In this document: piece by piece, positions 1 through 8,192 of the stretch
How positions within the stretch are numbered: the stretch's first letter is position 1
How the letters are laid out: every line of letters begins with the position of its first letter
Assembly: GCF_037095735.1 (NCBI RefSeq)
Contig: NZ_JBAWKD010000006.1
Span: 62,001-126,000 of the forward strand
Reading direction: 5' to 3'
Length of the DNA: 64,000 nucleotides
Origin: Frigidibacter sp037095735
GTDB lineage: Bacteria; Pseudomonadota; Alphaproteobacteria; Rhodobacterales; Rhodobacteraceae
Notes under the pieces: model-generated
The model's database searches: none
Told to the model about the DNA's origin: nothing
Seen by the model: only the letters and a program-made list of their open reading frames with translations
Made by a program: the position numbers and the translations under genes

Positions 1-1289
1 TCCTGCCAGCCGCCGTCCGGCCCGCGCAGCAGGACCCGCCCGCCGTCCGGCTTCAGGAAGCCCGAGATCATGTTGAAGACCGTGGTCTTGCCGGCGCCGT
101 TCGGGCCGATCACGCCCAGGATCTCGCCCTCGCGCAGGGTGAAGCCCACGTCGTTGGTGACATGCAGGCCGCCGAAATGCTTCTGCAGCCCTTCGACCCG
201 CATCACCTCGTCCCCGATCGGCGGGCGCGTGGCCGCCGCGGGGCGCGCGGCGACGGCCTCGGTCTCGCCGGGTTTCACCGCGCGTTCGGGATGCAGCAGG
301 CGGTCGAGCACGCCCATGATCCCGTTCGGCATGAACAGCACGACACCCATCAGCACCGCGCCATAGACGAAGCCGTGCAGACCGATCGCCTGCGCGCCCA
401 GCGCCCCGCGCGCCAGTTCCGAGATCGGCACCAGGAGCACCGCGCCCAGCAGCGGGCCGAAGACCGTGCCGATGCCGCCGATCAGCGCGAACATCGCGAT
501 CTGGATCGAGTTCTGCAGCGAGAACATCGCCGCGGGCTCGATGAAGGTCAGGTACATCGCGTGGAAGGTGCCCAGCATTGCCGTCAGCGCCGCCGAGGCC
601 GCGACCGCCATTAGCCGCACCCGCACCGTGCGCACCCCCGCCGCCTTCGCCGCGCTTTCGCGTTCGCGCGTGGCGACAAGGTAGAAGCCCAGCCGGCGCG
701 AGCGGATCGCCCAGGCCACCGCAAGGCAGACCAGCAGCATCCCGAAGGCGATCAGCAGCGCGGGCCACTTCTCGCGGAAGACCATCCATTCCCAGCCGAT
801 CTTCAGCGGGATCATCAGCCCGGTCGCGCCGCCGGTGAGGTCGCGGAAATGCAGCGCCAGCACGCGGAACACCTCGAGAAACGCGATTGTCGCCAGCGCG
901 AAGAACGGCCCGTGCAGGCGGAAGCAGGGCCACGAGATGACGACAGCGACCACCGCAGCCACGGCCGCGCCCGCGAACATCCCGACCCAGGGCGAGATGC
1001 CGTGGCTCATCAGGATCACGCCGACATAGCCGCCGATGCCGTAGAAGATCGAATGGCCCAGCGAAAGCTGCCCGGCATAGCCGCCGACGATGTTCCAGGC
1101 GGTCGAGAGACCGGCGAACAGGCAGATCGTGACGAAGACATGGGTGACGAAGGCGTCGTCGATCGCCAGCGGCACGATCAGCAGCGCGGCCAGCACCGCG
1201 ACGAGGCCCCAGGCGCCCCAGGTGGTGCGGCGGCTGGCGGCGGCCTCGGCCCGGGCGATGCGGCTGGCGGGAAGAGAGCTGTCGGTCAT
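1..1289 (-). CDS. Liv-type ABC transporter permease-ATPase fusion (LivM-LivG), partial
   Basis: Inner-membrane component of a HAAT-family importer. The reading frame opens at 1289 and is still open at position 1, so the C-terminus is missing. Residues 1-330 or so are a LivM permease with many hydrophobic helices and the family signature around GGYAGQLSLGHSIFYGIGGY. After a Pro/Ala/Glu-rich linker the same frame continues into an ABC ATPase: 'VEGLQKHFGGLHV' followed by Walker A GPNGAGKTT near residue 395. LivM and LivG are normally separate polypeptides, as in the second operon of this window (10105-11828), so this is a fusion. Its start overlaps the stop of livH as ATGA, indicating translational coupling. 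The ATPase half cannot be checked for Walker B or signature motifs here. Confidence 0.9.
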   Translation of the reverse strand, partial: MTDSSLPASRIARAEAAASRRTTWGAWGLVAVLAALLIVPLAIDDAFVTHVFVTICLFAGLSTAWNIVGGYAGQLSLGHSIFYGIGGYVGVILMSHGISPWVGMFAGAAVAAVVAVVISWPCFRLHGPFFALATIAFLEVFRVLALHFRDLTGGATGLMIPLKIGWEWMVFREKWPALLIAFGMLLVCLAVAWAIRSRRLGFYLVATRERESAAKAAGVRTVRVRLMAVAASAALTAMLGTFHAMYLTFIEPAAMFSLQNSIQIAMFALIGGIGTVFGPLLGAVLLVPISELARGALGAQAIGLHGFVYGAVLMGVVLFMPNGIMGVLDRLLHPERAVKPGETEAVAARPAAATRPPIGDEVMRVEGLQKHFGGLHVTNDVGFTLREGEILGVIGPNGAGKTTVFNMISGFLKPDGGRVLLRGPDGGWQ

Positions 1290-2170
1290 GACACATGCGC
1301 GAGCACGGCCCGCGTCCCGAAGAGGCCCGAGGGCCGGAGGATGAGGATCAGCAGGAACACCCCGAACACCACCGCCTCGCGCACGTCCGAGCCGATGTAG
1401 AAGCCCGAGAGCGCGTCGAGCAGGCCGATGACCATCGCCCCCGCGAAGGCGCCGGTGATCGAGCCGAGCCCGCCAAGCACGACCACCACGAAGGCGGTCA
1501 GCACGAAGTAGGTGCCGATGGTGGGCGAGGTCGGATAGAGCGGCGCGATCAGCGCCGAGCCCAGCCCGACGCAGGCCGCGCCGATGCCGAAGGTCAGCAT
1601 GTAGATCGCGTCGACGTTGATCCCCATCAGCTTCGCGGCGGCCCGGTTCTGGGCGACGGCCCGGATCGCGCGGCCGGTGTTGGTGCGGGCGAGGAAGGCG
1701 CGCAGGCCGATCACCAGCGCCACCGCGGCGACGAGGATCCAGAGCTGCCCGGTCAGCATCCGGACCGGCCCCGCCTCGATCGGCGCGCGCAGCCCATGGG
1801 CCGGGGTGTTGGCGATGTCGGCGCCGAAGACCATCAGCGCGAGGTTCATCAGCGCGGTCGACAGGCCGACCGTGGCGAAGATCTGCACGTGGTCGTCGCG
1901 CGCGGCCATCAGCGGCTGGATCAGGAAGCGCTGGGTCAGCACCCCCAGCAGGAACAGCAGCGGCACGACGCCGGCCACGGTGACATAGGGGTGAAGGCCC
2001 ATCTTCGTCGTCAGCAGCCAGGTGGCGTACATCCCCACCATCAGGAACTCGCCATGGGCGAAGTTCACCACCTTGACGATGCCGAAGATCAGCGTGAGCC
2101 CCACCGAGATGATGGCGAAGATCCCGCCGAGCATCAGCCCGTTCAGCACGATCTGGAAAAAGGTCTGCAT
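1286..2170 (-). CDS. Liv-type ABC transporter permease LivH
   Basis: One of two membrane subunits of the HAAT importer encoded by this locus. The protein (about 294 residues) starts MQTFFQIVLNGLMLGGIFAI and has the family pattern 'GLTLIFGIVKVVNFAHGEF', then alternating hydrophobic helices and a C-terminal 'VVVLGGLGSITGAFAGA' loop, the EAA-like motif that contacts the ATPase. An in-frame ATG 14 codons upstream exists, but the ATG at 2170 has GAGG just ahead of it and matches the usual LivH N-terminus. It lies between the binding-protein gene and the permease-ATPase fusion, all on the minus strand. The transported solute is unknown; branched-chain amino acids are only the family default. Confidence 0.92.
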   Translation of the reverse strand: MQTFFQIVLNGLMLGGIFAIISVGLTLIFGIVKVVNFAHGEFLMVGMYATWLLTTKMGLHPYVTVAGVVPLLFLLGVLTQRFLIQPLMAARDDHVQIFATVGLSTALMNLALMVFGADIANTPAHGLRAPIEAGPVRMLTGQLWILVAAVALVIGLRAFLARTNTGRAIRAVAQNRAAAKLMGINVDAIYMLTFGIGAACVGLGSALIAPLYPTSPTIGTYFVLTAFVVVVLGGLGSITGAFAGAMVIGLLDALSGFYIGSDVREAVVFGVFLLILILRPSGLFGTRAVLAHVS

Positions 2171-2231
2171 GACACCTCGCAGCAGCCGAAGGCCGGCGCG
2201 GGGGCTCCGCACCGGCCGGGTTCGGGACGGG

Positions 2232-3443
2232 TCAGTTCGAAGGCTTGGCGAAGATCATCTCGGACACCGCGGCGGCATCCGGGAAGACGGTCACCAGCTT
2301 GCCGTCCTGCCACTGCATCCCGGCCATCGCGGCGCGTTCGTTCTGGTTGTTCTTGCCGAACTTGATGCCGTAACCCGCCGCGGTGGTGCCGTCGGCCACG
2401 TCGATGGCCGTCACCGCCTCGACGATGGTGTCGGGCTCGAAGTCCTTGGCCGCGTTCATCGCCTGCAGGATCGCCAGCGCGCCGACGTAATTGTTCAGCG
2501 AATGGCCCGAGCGCGGCTCGCCGCCGAACTTGGCCTTGTAGGCCGCGACGAACTCGGTCAGGCCGGGGGTGAACTCGGTGTTGACCGCGTATTGGGTAAA
2601 GTCGACGTCGAAGACGCCGTTCATCAGCTCGGCGCCCACCGCCTCCATCGTGGGGGTCAGCGAATAGCCGCCGCCGCCGCCGATGATCGCCTTCGGCTGG
2701 TAGCCGGCCTCGTTCGCCTGCTGCAGGAACAGCACCGAGTCGTTCTGGTACGAGGTCTGCAGCACCACGTCGGCGCCGCGGCTCTTGAGGTCGAGCACCA
2801 GCGAGGACATGTCGACGGTGTTGGCCGGATAGGCGCTGTCGGCGACGATCGTCAGGCCCGCGGCCTTGCCATACTCTTCCTGATGCGCGGCGACCGAGGT
2901 GCCATAGCTCGAATCCTCGTGGATGATGCCGATCTTCAGATCACCCGGCGCGACGCCAAGGCCGGGGGCGATCTTGTCGGTGATCATCTGCACGATCATC
3001 TTCGCCATGTCGTCCGCAGTCGGGTTGGTGCGGAAGACATATTGCAGGCCGCGGCCGGTCACCTCGTCGGCGACCGCGCCCAGTTCGAAATAGGGCACGC
3101 CCGCAAGCTCGGCCACCTGGCTGGCCGCGATCGAGCGCGACGAGGAATAGGTGCCGAAGACCGCCTTCACCCCCTCGAGCGAGATCAGCCGGCGCGCCTC
3201 GCCGATGGCCTGGTTGTTGTCGACCGCGTCGCCCTTCACCAGCACGATCTTCTCGCCCTGCAGGCCGCCCGCGGCATTGACCTGATCGACCGCGATCTCG
3301 AGCCCGCGGGCGCTTTCCTCGCCCAGCAGCGCGAGCCCGCCCGAGAACGGGTAGAGCTCGCCCAGTTTCACATCGGCAGTCGCGGCGGTGGCCGCGAGGC
3401 CCGCGACCAGCGCGGTCGTCGTCAGATAGGCTGCAAACCTCAT
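2232..3443 (-). CDS. Periplasmic substrate-binding protein of Liv-type ABC transporter
   Basis: A 403-residue secreted binding protein of the Peripla_BP_6 (LivJ/LivK) type. It has a clear signal peptide (residues 1-23, MRFAAYLTTTALVAGLAA then TAATA). The mature part starts DVKLGELYPFSGGLALLGEE, the typical first strand and ligand loop of this family. The start is preceded by a strong GGGAGG ribosome-binding site. Being inside the same minus-strand operon as LivH and the LivM-LivG fusion, it should deliver ligand to that pore. The operon also holds a TPP enzyme and two oxidoreductases, so the ligand is plausibly the carbon source those enzymes degrade. That link is inference. Confidence 0.92.
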   Translation of the reverse strand: MRFAAYLTTTALVAGLAATAATADVKLGELYPFSGGLALLGEESARGLEIAVDQVNAAGGLQGEKIVLVKGDAVDNNQAIGEARRLISLEGVKAVFGTYSSSRSIAASQVAELAGVPYFELGAVADEVTGRGLQYVFRTNPTADDMAKMIVQMITDKIAPGLGVAPGDLKIGIIHEDSSYGTSVAAHQEEYGKAAGLTIVADSAYPANTVDMSSLVLDLKSRGADVVLQTSYQNDSVLFLQQANEAGYQPKAIIGGGGGYSLTPTMEAVGAELMNGVFDVDFTQYAVNTEFTPGLTEFVAAYKAKFGGEPRSGHSLNNYVGALAILQAMNAAKDFEPDTIVEAVTAIDVADGTTAAGYGIKFGKNNQNERAAMAGMQWQDGKLVTVFPDAAAVSEMIFAKPSN

Positions 3444-3487
3444 AGGTTCCTCCCTGTTTCGCAGCGATCGTCCCGGTGCCCGCGCCT

Positions 3488-3499
3488 CCCCGCGCGGGG
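3488..3499. other. GC palindrome between TPP-enzyme and binding-protein genes
   Basis: The sequence CCCCGCGCGGGG is a perfect 12-base palindrome in the 68-bp gap between the stop of the TPP enzyme gene and the start of the binding-protein gene. It could fold or stall transcription and set a higher level of binding protein by processing, a common arrangement in such operons. It may also be no more than GC-rich chance. Confidence 0.3.
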
Positions 3500-3511
3500 T
3501 GCCGGCCCTCG

Positions 3512-5254
3512 TCAGTAGTCCAGCGCCTCTTTCCCCTCGAAGGAGGTGATCGGCGGATGCGCCCGCTCGTCGGTGACGACGTCGAGCACGGTCAGCGTCG
3601 GTTCCGCCAGCGCGGCGGTCAGCGCGGGCAGGAATTCTGCCGGCCGCTCGACGCGCACACCCCGGCAGCCGACGGCCCGCGCGATGGCGGCATGGTCGAC
3701 CGGCTGGAAATGCACGACGTCGGTATGGGCGCCGAACAGGCTCAGCTCGGCATGTTTCTGGTAGCCGAGGATCTGGTTGTTCAGCACCACCAGCACGATC
3801 GGCAGCTTCATGCGCTTGGCGGTCTCCATCTCGGCCCAGACATGGCCGAAGCCGCCGTCGCCCGAGACGCAGATCACCGGCGCATCGGGCCGCGCGGCCT
3901 TGGCGCCCAGCGCGAAGGGCAGGCCCCAGCCCAGCCCGGCAAGGCCCCGCGGCGTCAGGAAGCGCTGGCCCGCCCGGCGCGCGGTCAGGAAATTCGCGAC
4001 CCAGATTGAGGAATAGGAGGCGTCGGCCACCACGATCGCCTCGGGCGTCAGGACGCTGTCGATGTCCAGCATCAGCCGTTCCGGCCGGCAGGGTGCTGCG
4101 TCGAGGTCGTAGAGCCGCGCCATGTCCTCACCATGCGCCGCCCGCCCCGCGGCGATCCGCGCCGCCAGCCCCTCGCGCCGGGCGGCCATCGCCGTCAGGT
4201 CCTGCCCCTTCAGCGCCGCCGCCAGCGCCGCCAGCGTCAGCTTGGCATCGCCCTGCAGGCGCAGCGCCTCGTAGTTGCGGCCGATCTCGGCCCCGTCGAT
4301 GTCGATATGGATGTAGCGGGCCGAGCGCGGGTAGAGCTGCCAGCTGTCGGTGCCGTTCTGGTTGGTGCGGTTGCCCACCAGCAGCACCACGTCGGCGCCG
4401 GTCACCAGCTCGCGCTGATGCGACGAGCGTCCGCCCGGCGCCATGAAATAGCCCACCACGCCCAGCGACAGCGGGTCGGTCTCGTCGACCGCGCCCTTGC
4501 CCATCACAGTAGTCGCGACCGGCAGGCCCAGCGCCTGCAGCGCCGCCAGCTCGTCCCAGGCGCGCGAGCTGTTCACGCCGCCGCCCGCGATCACCACCGG
4601 GGCCCGGGCCTGCGCCAGCAGCGCCGCCGCCTCGGCCACCCGCGCCGGATCGGCCGCGGTGCGGTCCAGCGGATAGCGGCCCAGATCGGCCGCCCGCCGC
4701 CCCTCGGCCGGGATCAGGTCGGGTCGTTCGTCCAGCAGGTCGAGCGGCACCATCAGCACCGCCGGCCCCGGCCGCCCCGAAGCCGCAGCGGTGAAGGCCA
4801 TGTCGACGTAATCGTCGATCCGCGCCGAATCGCTGACCCGGCGGATCCACTTGGCGCAGCCGCCGAACAGAGCGAAGTGATCCATCTCCTGGAAGGCGTT
4901 GCGGTCGGTGAAGGGCCGCGCCACGTCCTGCACGATCGCGACGACCGGGATCGAGGCCTTCAGCGCCTCGGCCAGGCCCGGCACCAGCAGCGTCGCCGCC
5001 GGGCCGTTCTGCGCCGTCACCACCGGCACCTGCCCCGAGATCCGCGCATAGGCATCGGCCATGGCGGCGCCGGCATTCTCGGTGCGGTAGCCGATCTGGC
5101 GGATGCCGTAATCCGGCGCGGCCAGGAACAGCGCCGAGGGCAGCGACTGGCCGAAGATCTCGGTCACGCCGTGGCGGGCAAGGGCCGCGGCCATCACATG
5201 GGCGCAGGTCAGGTTCGATTGCGTTCGCGCGGTCTTCAGCTGGGTCACGGACAT
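3512..5254 (-). CDS. Thiamine-diphosphate-dependent enzyme, acetolactate synthase-like
   Basis: A 580-residue protein of the TPP enzyme superfamily with the three usual domains. The N-terminal pyrimidine-binding domain carries the catalytic glutamate in 'YRTENAGAAMADAYAR' (E59) and the 'TAQNGPAATLLVPGLAEA' loop. A central Rossmann-like domain contains 'VVIAGGGVNSSRAWDELAAL'. The C-terminal domain binds diphosphate through GDGGFGHVWAEMETAKRMKL (from residue 465) ending in NN. It resembles acetolactate synthase large subunits, but no small regulatory subunit gene is nearby. The neighbours are a transporter and two dehydrogenases, so a catabolic decarboxylase, lyase or carboligase is more likely than valine biosynthesis. 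The substrate cannot be named from sequence. It follows the quinone-reductase-like gene by about 20 bp. Confidence 0.88.
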   Translation of the reverse strand: MSVTQLKTARTQSNLTCAHVMAAALARHGVTEIFGQSLPSALFLAAPDYGIRQIGYRTENAGAAMADAYARISGQVPVVTAQNGPAATLLVPGLAEALKASIPVVAIVQDVARPFTDRNAFQEMDHFALFGGCAKWIRRVSDSARIDDYVDMAFTAAASGRPGPAVLMVPLDLLDERPDLIPAEGRRAADLGRYPLDRTAADPARVAEAAALLAQARAPVVIAGGGVNSSRAWDELAALQALGLPVATTVMGKGAVDETDPLSLGVVGYFMAPGGRSSHQRELVTGADVVLLVGNRTNQNGTDSWQLYPRSARYIHIDIDGAEIGRNYEALRLQGDAKLTLAALAAALKGQDLTAMAARREGLAARIAAGRAAHGEDMARLYDLDAAPCRPERLMLDIDSVLTPEAIVVADASYSSIWVANFLTARRAGQRFLTPRGLAGLGWGLPFALGAKAARPDAPVICVSGDGGFGHVWAEMETAKRMKLPIVLVVLNNQILGYQKHAELSLFGAHTDVVHFQPVDHAAIARAVGCRGVRVERPAEFLPALTAALAEPTLTVLDVVTDERAHPPITSFEGKEALDY

Positions 5255-5273
5255 GGGTTCCTCCCGGGCGCGC

Positions 5274-6281
5274 TCAGGCCCCGGCCTCCTCGGTCATGGT
5301 CAGGACGATCTTTCCGACATGGTCCCCGCCATCCATGCGGGCATGGGCGCGGGCCACGTCGTCGAAGGGAAAGGTGCTGTCGATCAGCGGCCGCGCCTTG
5401 CCCGCGGCCAGCAGCGGCAGCGCGCGTTCCGCAAGGTCGCGGGCCAGCGCGGCCTTCATCGGCACCGGCCGCGCGCGCAGGGTCGAGCCGGTCAGCGTCA
5501 CGCGCTTGAACAAGAGCGGCCCCATGTCCAGCTCGGCCCGGCTGCCCTGCTGGAAGGCGATCTGCGCGATCCGCCCGTCGGGCGCGATCAGGTCGAGATT
5601 GCGCTGCATGTAGGGCCCGCCGACCATGTCGAGGATCACCTCGGGCCCGGCGCCCCCCGTGATGTCGCGGGCAGCGGCGACGAAATCCTCGGCGCGGTAG
5701 TCGATGGCGTGATCCGCGCCGACCGCCAGCGCCGCGCGGCACTTCTCGGCGCTGCCGCAGGTGACGATCACGGTCGAGCCCAGCGCCTTGGCCAGCTGGA
5801 TCGCGGTGGTGCCGATGCCCGAGGTGCCGCCGTGGATCAGCAGCGTCTCGCCGGGCCTCAGCCCCGCCCGCTGGAAGACGTTCGACCAGACGGTGAACCA
5901 TGTCTCGGGCAGCGCGCCGGCCTCGGCCAGCGTCACGCCCTCGGGCACCGGCAGGCAGACATCGGCCTCGACGATGGCGCGCTCGGCATAGGCGCCGGCG
6001 GCGACCAGCGCCATCACCCGGTCGCCCGGGGCGAAGGCGGTGACGCCCGGGCCCAGCGCCTCGACGATGCCGGCCAGTTCCAGCCCCAGCACGTCGCCCG
6101 CGCCGGGGGGCGGCGGGTAGTTGCCCTGCCGCTGCATCACGTCGGGGCGGTTTACCCCGGCGGCGGCTACGCGGACCAGCATCTGGCCGGGCCCCGGCGC
6201 GGGCAGCGTGCGGCGGACGATCTTCAGCACCTCGGGGCCGCCGGCCCCCTCGGCGATCACGGCGCGGGTCTCGGTCATCAC
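5274..6281 (-). CDS. NAD(P)H:quinone oxidoreductase-like MDR protein
   Basis: A 335-residue zinc-free medium-chain dehydrogenase/reductase of the PIG3/quinone oxidoreductase type. The GroES-like N-domain includes 'AAAGVNRPDVMQRQGNYPPP' and 'LGLELAGIVEALGPGV'. The Rossmann domain has the nucleotide motif GGTSGIG (residues 151-157) and 'LAKALGSTVIVTCGS'. No zinc-ligand cysteines are present at the positions used by alcohol dehydrogenases. Enzymes of this type reduce quinones or enone double bonds with NADPH. Its start overlaps the stop of the Zn-alcohol dehydrogenase gene as ATGA, so the two are translationally coupled, and a role in the same pathway is likely. Confidence 0.88.
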   Translation of the reverse strand: MMTETRAVIAEGAGGPEVLKIVRRTLPAPGPGQMLVRVAAAGVNRPDVMQRQGNYPPPPGAGDVLGLELAGIVEALGPGVTAFAPGDRVMALVAAGAYAERAIVEADVCLPVPEGVTLAEAGALPETWFTVWSNVFQRAGLRPGETLLIHGGTSGIGTTAIQLAKALGSTVIVTCGSAEKCRAALAVGADHAIDYRAEDFVAAARDITGGAGPEVILDMVGGPYMQRNLDLIAPDGRIAQIAFQQGSRAELDMGPLLFKRVTLTGSTLRARPVPMKAALARDLAERALPLLAAGKARPLIDSTFPFDDVARAHARMDGGDHVGKIVLTMTEEAGA

Positions 6282-7327
6282 CGGATCTCCTCGTCTGGGG
6301 TCAGCATCACCTTCACCGCCTGCCGGCTGCGCGCGAGCGCCATCGCCTCGAGCGCGCGGCCAAGCGGCAGCCGGTGCGTGACCAGCGCGCCAAGGGTCGC
6401 GCCCTCGGCCACCAGCAGCGCCATCGCCGCGGCAAAGGCGGCCTCGGTCGTGTCATGGGCGCCGCGCAGCTGCTTCTTCTCGCGCACCAGCCGCGTCAGA
6501 TCGAGGCTGACCGGCCGGGCATGGATGCCCGCGGCGACAAGGATCCCGCCCGGGCGCAGCACCGCCAGGCCGTCCTCGACCGAAGACGCGACGCCCGTCG
6601 CCTCGATCACCCTGTCGATGCGGCTGCCGAAGGCGGCCTGCACCGCATTGGCCAGCGGCGCTTCGGCCAGATCCGCGACATGGGCCGCGCCCATCGTCCG
6701 GGCCACCGCCAGGCGCGGTGCGTCCTCGAACCCCGCCACCATCACCTTCGCCCCGCGGCGCGCGGCGACGAAGGCCGCGGCCAGCCCGATCGGGCCCGGC
6801 CCCAGCACCGCCACCCGGTCCCCGGGCGCGATGTCGGCGGTGTCGACGGCATGGACCGCGACCGCAAGCGGCTCGGTCAGCGCGGCCAGCCCGAGGTCGA
6901 GCCCCTCGGGCAGCCGCCGCAGCACCCGCGCCGGCACCGTGACCCGGGCCGCGAAGCCGCCGTCGCGATGCAGCCCGACGATGCGGCGGTTCTCGCAGCA
7001 CAGCGGCGCGCCCGACCGGCAGCCCGGACAGTCGCCGCAGGTCAGCGTCGGCCAGCAAGTGACGCGGTCGCCGGGCTCCAGCCCCTCGACGCCCTCGCCC
7101 AGCGCCTCGATGGTGCCGGCGAATTCGTGGCCGAAGGTGACCGGCAGCAGCCGCTCCATGAATTCATAGCCCGGGGTCCATTCGAAGGCATGCAGGTCCG
7201 ACCCGCAGATGCCCGCGGCGGCGACCCTGACCCGCGCCTCGCCCGGGCCGGGCGTGCCGCGGTCGGGCAAGGCAATATCGACCAGCTCCGCTCCGAAAGC
7301 GGGCTGCGTCTTGCGCAAGGCAAGCAT
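6278..7327 (-). CDS. Zinc-dependent alcohol dehydrogenase (MDR family)
   Basis: A protein of about 349 residues starting MLALRKTQPAFGAELVDIAL. Catalytic zinc ligands are visible at C41 (GICGSDLHAFE) and H67-E68 (TFGHEFAGT). The structural zinc lobe is C97/C100/C103/C110-111 in 'LTCGDCPGCRSGAPLCC'. The NAD(P) site is 'VAVLGPGPIGLAAAFVAARRGA'. It resembles sorbitol/threonine dehydrogenase-type enzymes that oxidise secondary alcohols, but the substrate is not evident. The frame runs further upstream; I chose the ATG at 7327 because GGAGG precedes it and the protein then begins at the usual place. It is the first gene of the leftward operon and faces the GntR regulator across a 139-bp gap. Confidence 0.88.
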   Translation of the reverse strand: MLALRKTQPAFGAELVDIALPDRGTPGPGEARVRVAAAGICGSDLHAFEWTPGYEFMERLLPVTFGHEFAGTIEALGEGVEGLEPGDRVTCWPTLTCGDCPGCRSGAPLCCENRRIVGLHRDGGFAARVTVPARVLRRLPEGLDLGLAALTEPLAVAVHAVDTADIAPGDRVAVLGPGPIGLAAAFVAARRGAKVMVAGFEDAPRLAVARTMGAAHVADLAEAPLANAVQAAFGSRIDRVIEATGVASSVEDGLAVLRPGGILVAAGIHARPVSLDLTRLVREKKQLRGAHDTTEAAFAAAMALLVAEGATLGALVTHRLPLGRALEAMALARSRQAVKVMLTPDEEIR

Positions 7328-7395
7328 CGGCGGTGATCCTCCCTTACCCCGCCCTCCCAAGCGGGGTCGTCCTTCCCGCCGGTGTCGCAACCGGG

Positions 7396-7423
7396 TTGCG
7401 CTGGGGCGGGTAAGGTGTAATTT
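7396..7423 (+). promoter_or_regulatory. Candidate sigma-70-type promoter for the GntR gene
   Basis: TTGCGC (7396-7401), a 16-bp spacer and TAATTT (7418-7423) resemble -35 and -10 elements pointing at the regulator gene. The -10 box runs into the palindrome at 7422-7433, which would allow autorepression. The match is partial and predicted by eye only. Confidence 0.4.
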
Positions 7424-7433
7424 GTAATTACAA
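7422..7433. promoter_or_regulatory. Probable GntR/FCD operator, perfect palindrome TTGTAATTACAA
   Basis: A perfect 12-bp inverted repeat, strikingly AT-rich in this GC-rich genome, lies in the divergent intergenic region between the alcohol dehydrogenase gene (start 7327) and the GntR-family gene (start 7467). FadR-subfamily regulators typically bind sites of the form T-N-GT-N-AC-N-A, and this one fits with GTaattAC at its core. It is the obvious binding site for the adjacent regulator and would control both directions. Confidence 0.75.
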
Positions 7434-7466
7434 CGCTCACACCCTTCGCAAGTTGAGTCAAGACAG

Positions 7467-8174
7467 ATGTCGAGCCCTGCAAAATACGTCGCGGAACCAG
7501 AGGATTGGGCGCAGCCCCTTCAGCGCGAGAACCTGAGCGACCGGGCCTATCTGTCGCTGCGCGACGCGCTGATGCGTGGCCAGCTGCGGCCCGGAGAGCG
7601 GTTGCGGCTGCGCCCGGTGGCGGCCCGATTCGGGATCAGCCCGACCCCGATGCGCGAGGCGCTGCTGCGGCTGGTGGTCGAAAAGGCGCTGGCGCTGGAC
7701 GCGCGCGGCACGGTGATGGTGCCGCAGCTGACGCTTGACCAGCTGCTCGAGATCCGCGCGATCCGGGTCGATCTGGAGGGCAAGGCCGCGGCGGCGGCGG
7801 CAGAGCGGGCGACGGTGGACGAGATCGCGGCGCTCGAGGCGATCCATGACCAGATCCTTTCCGCCCACGGCCAGCAGGCCTGGGGCACGGCGGTCGAGCT
7901 GAACACCCGCTTCCACCTCGACCTCTGCCGGCTGGGCGGACTGCCGATCACCTTCGAGATCGTCGAGAACCTATGGGTGCGCTGCGGCCCGATCCTGAGC
8001 CACCTCTATGACGCGGGCGTGCCCGAGGACTGGGACCCGCATCCGCATCTGCGGCTGATCCGTGCGCTGCGTGAGCGCGACCCCGACAGCGCGCGCGAGG
8101 CGATGCGGGTGGATATCGAGCATGGCGGCCACGGGCTGCTGGCCCATGTCGCCCAGAACCCGCCGGTCGAGTGA
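7467..8174 (+). CDS. GntR-family transcriptional regulator, FCD subfamily
   Basis: A 235-residue regulator. The N-terminal winged helix covers about residues 20-85: 'LSDRAYLSLRDALMRGQLRPGERL' followed by 'VAARFGISPTPMREALLRLV', the GntR recognition helix. The C-terminal helical FCD ligand-binding domain includes 'LLEIRAIRVDLEGKAAAAAA', a later 'NTRFHLDLCRLGG' and the final histidine segment 'DIEHGGHGLLAHV', the family's metal/carboxylate-binding positions. Such proteins usually repress catabolic operons and release DNA on binding a carboxylic acid intermediate. It is divergent to the ADH-QOR-TPP-transporter operon and has a perfect palindrome in its promoter region, so control of that operon is the likely job. 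Confidence 0.92.
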   Translation: MSSPAKYVAEPEDWAQPLQRENLSDRAYLSLRDALMRGQLRPGERLRLRPVAARFGISPTPMREALLRLVVEKALALDARGTVMVPQLTLDQLLEIRAIRVDLEGKAAAAAAERATVDEIAALEAIHDQILSAHGQQAWGTAVELNTRFHLDLCRLGGLPITFEIVENLWVRCGPILSHLYDAGVPEDWDPHPHLRLIRALRERDPDSAREAMRVDIEHGGHGLLAHVAQNPPVE

Positions 8175-8192
8175 TCGCGGATCAGTCGCCGA

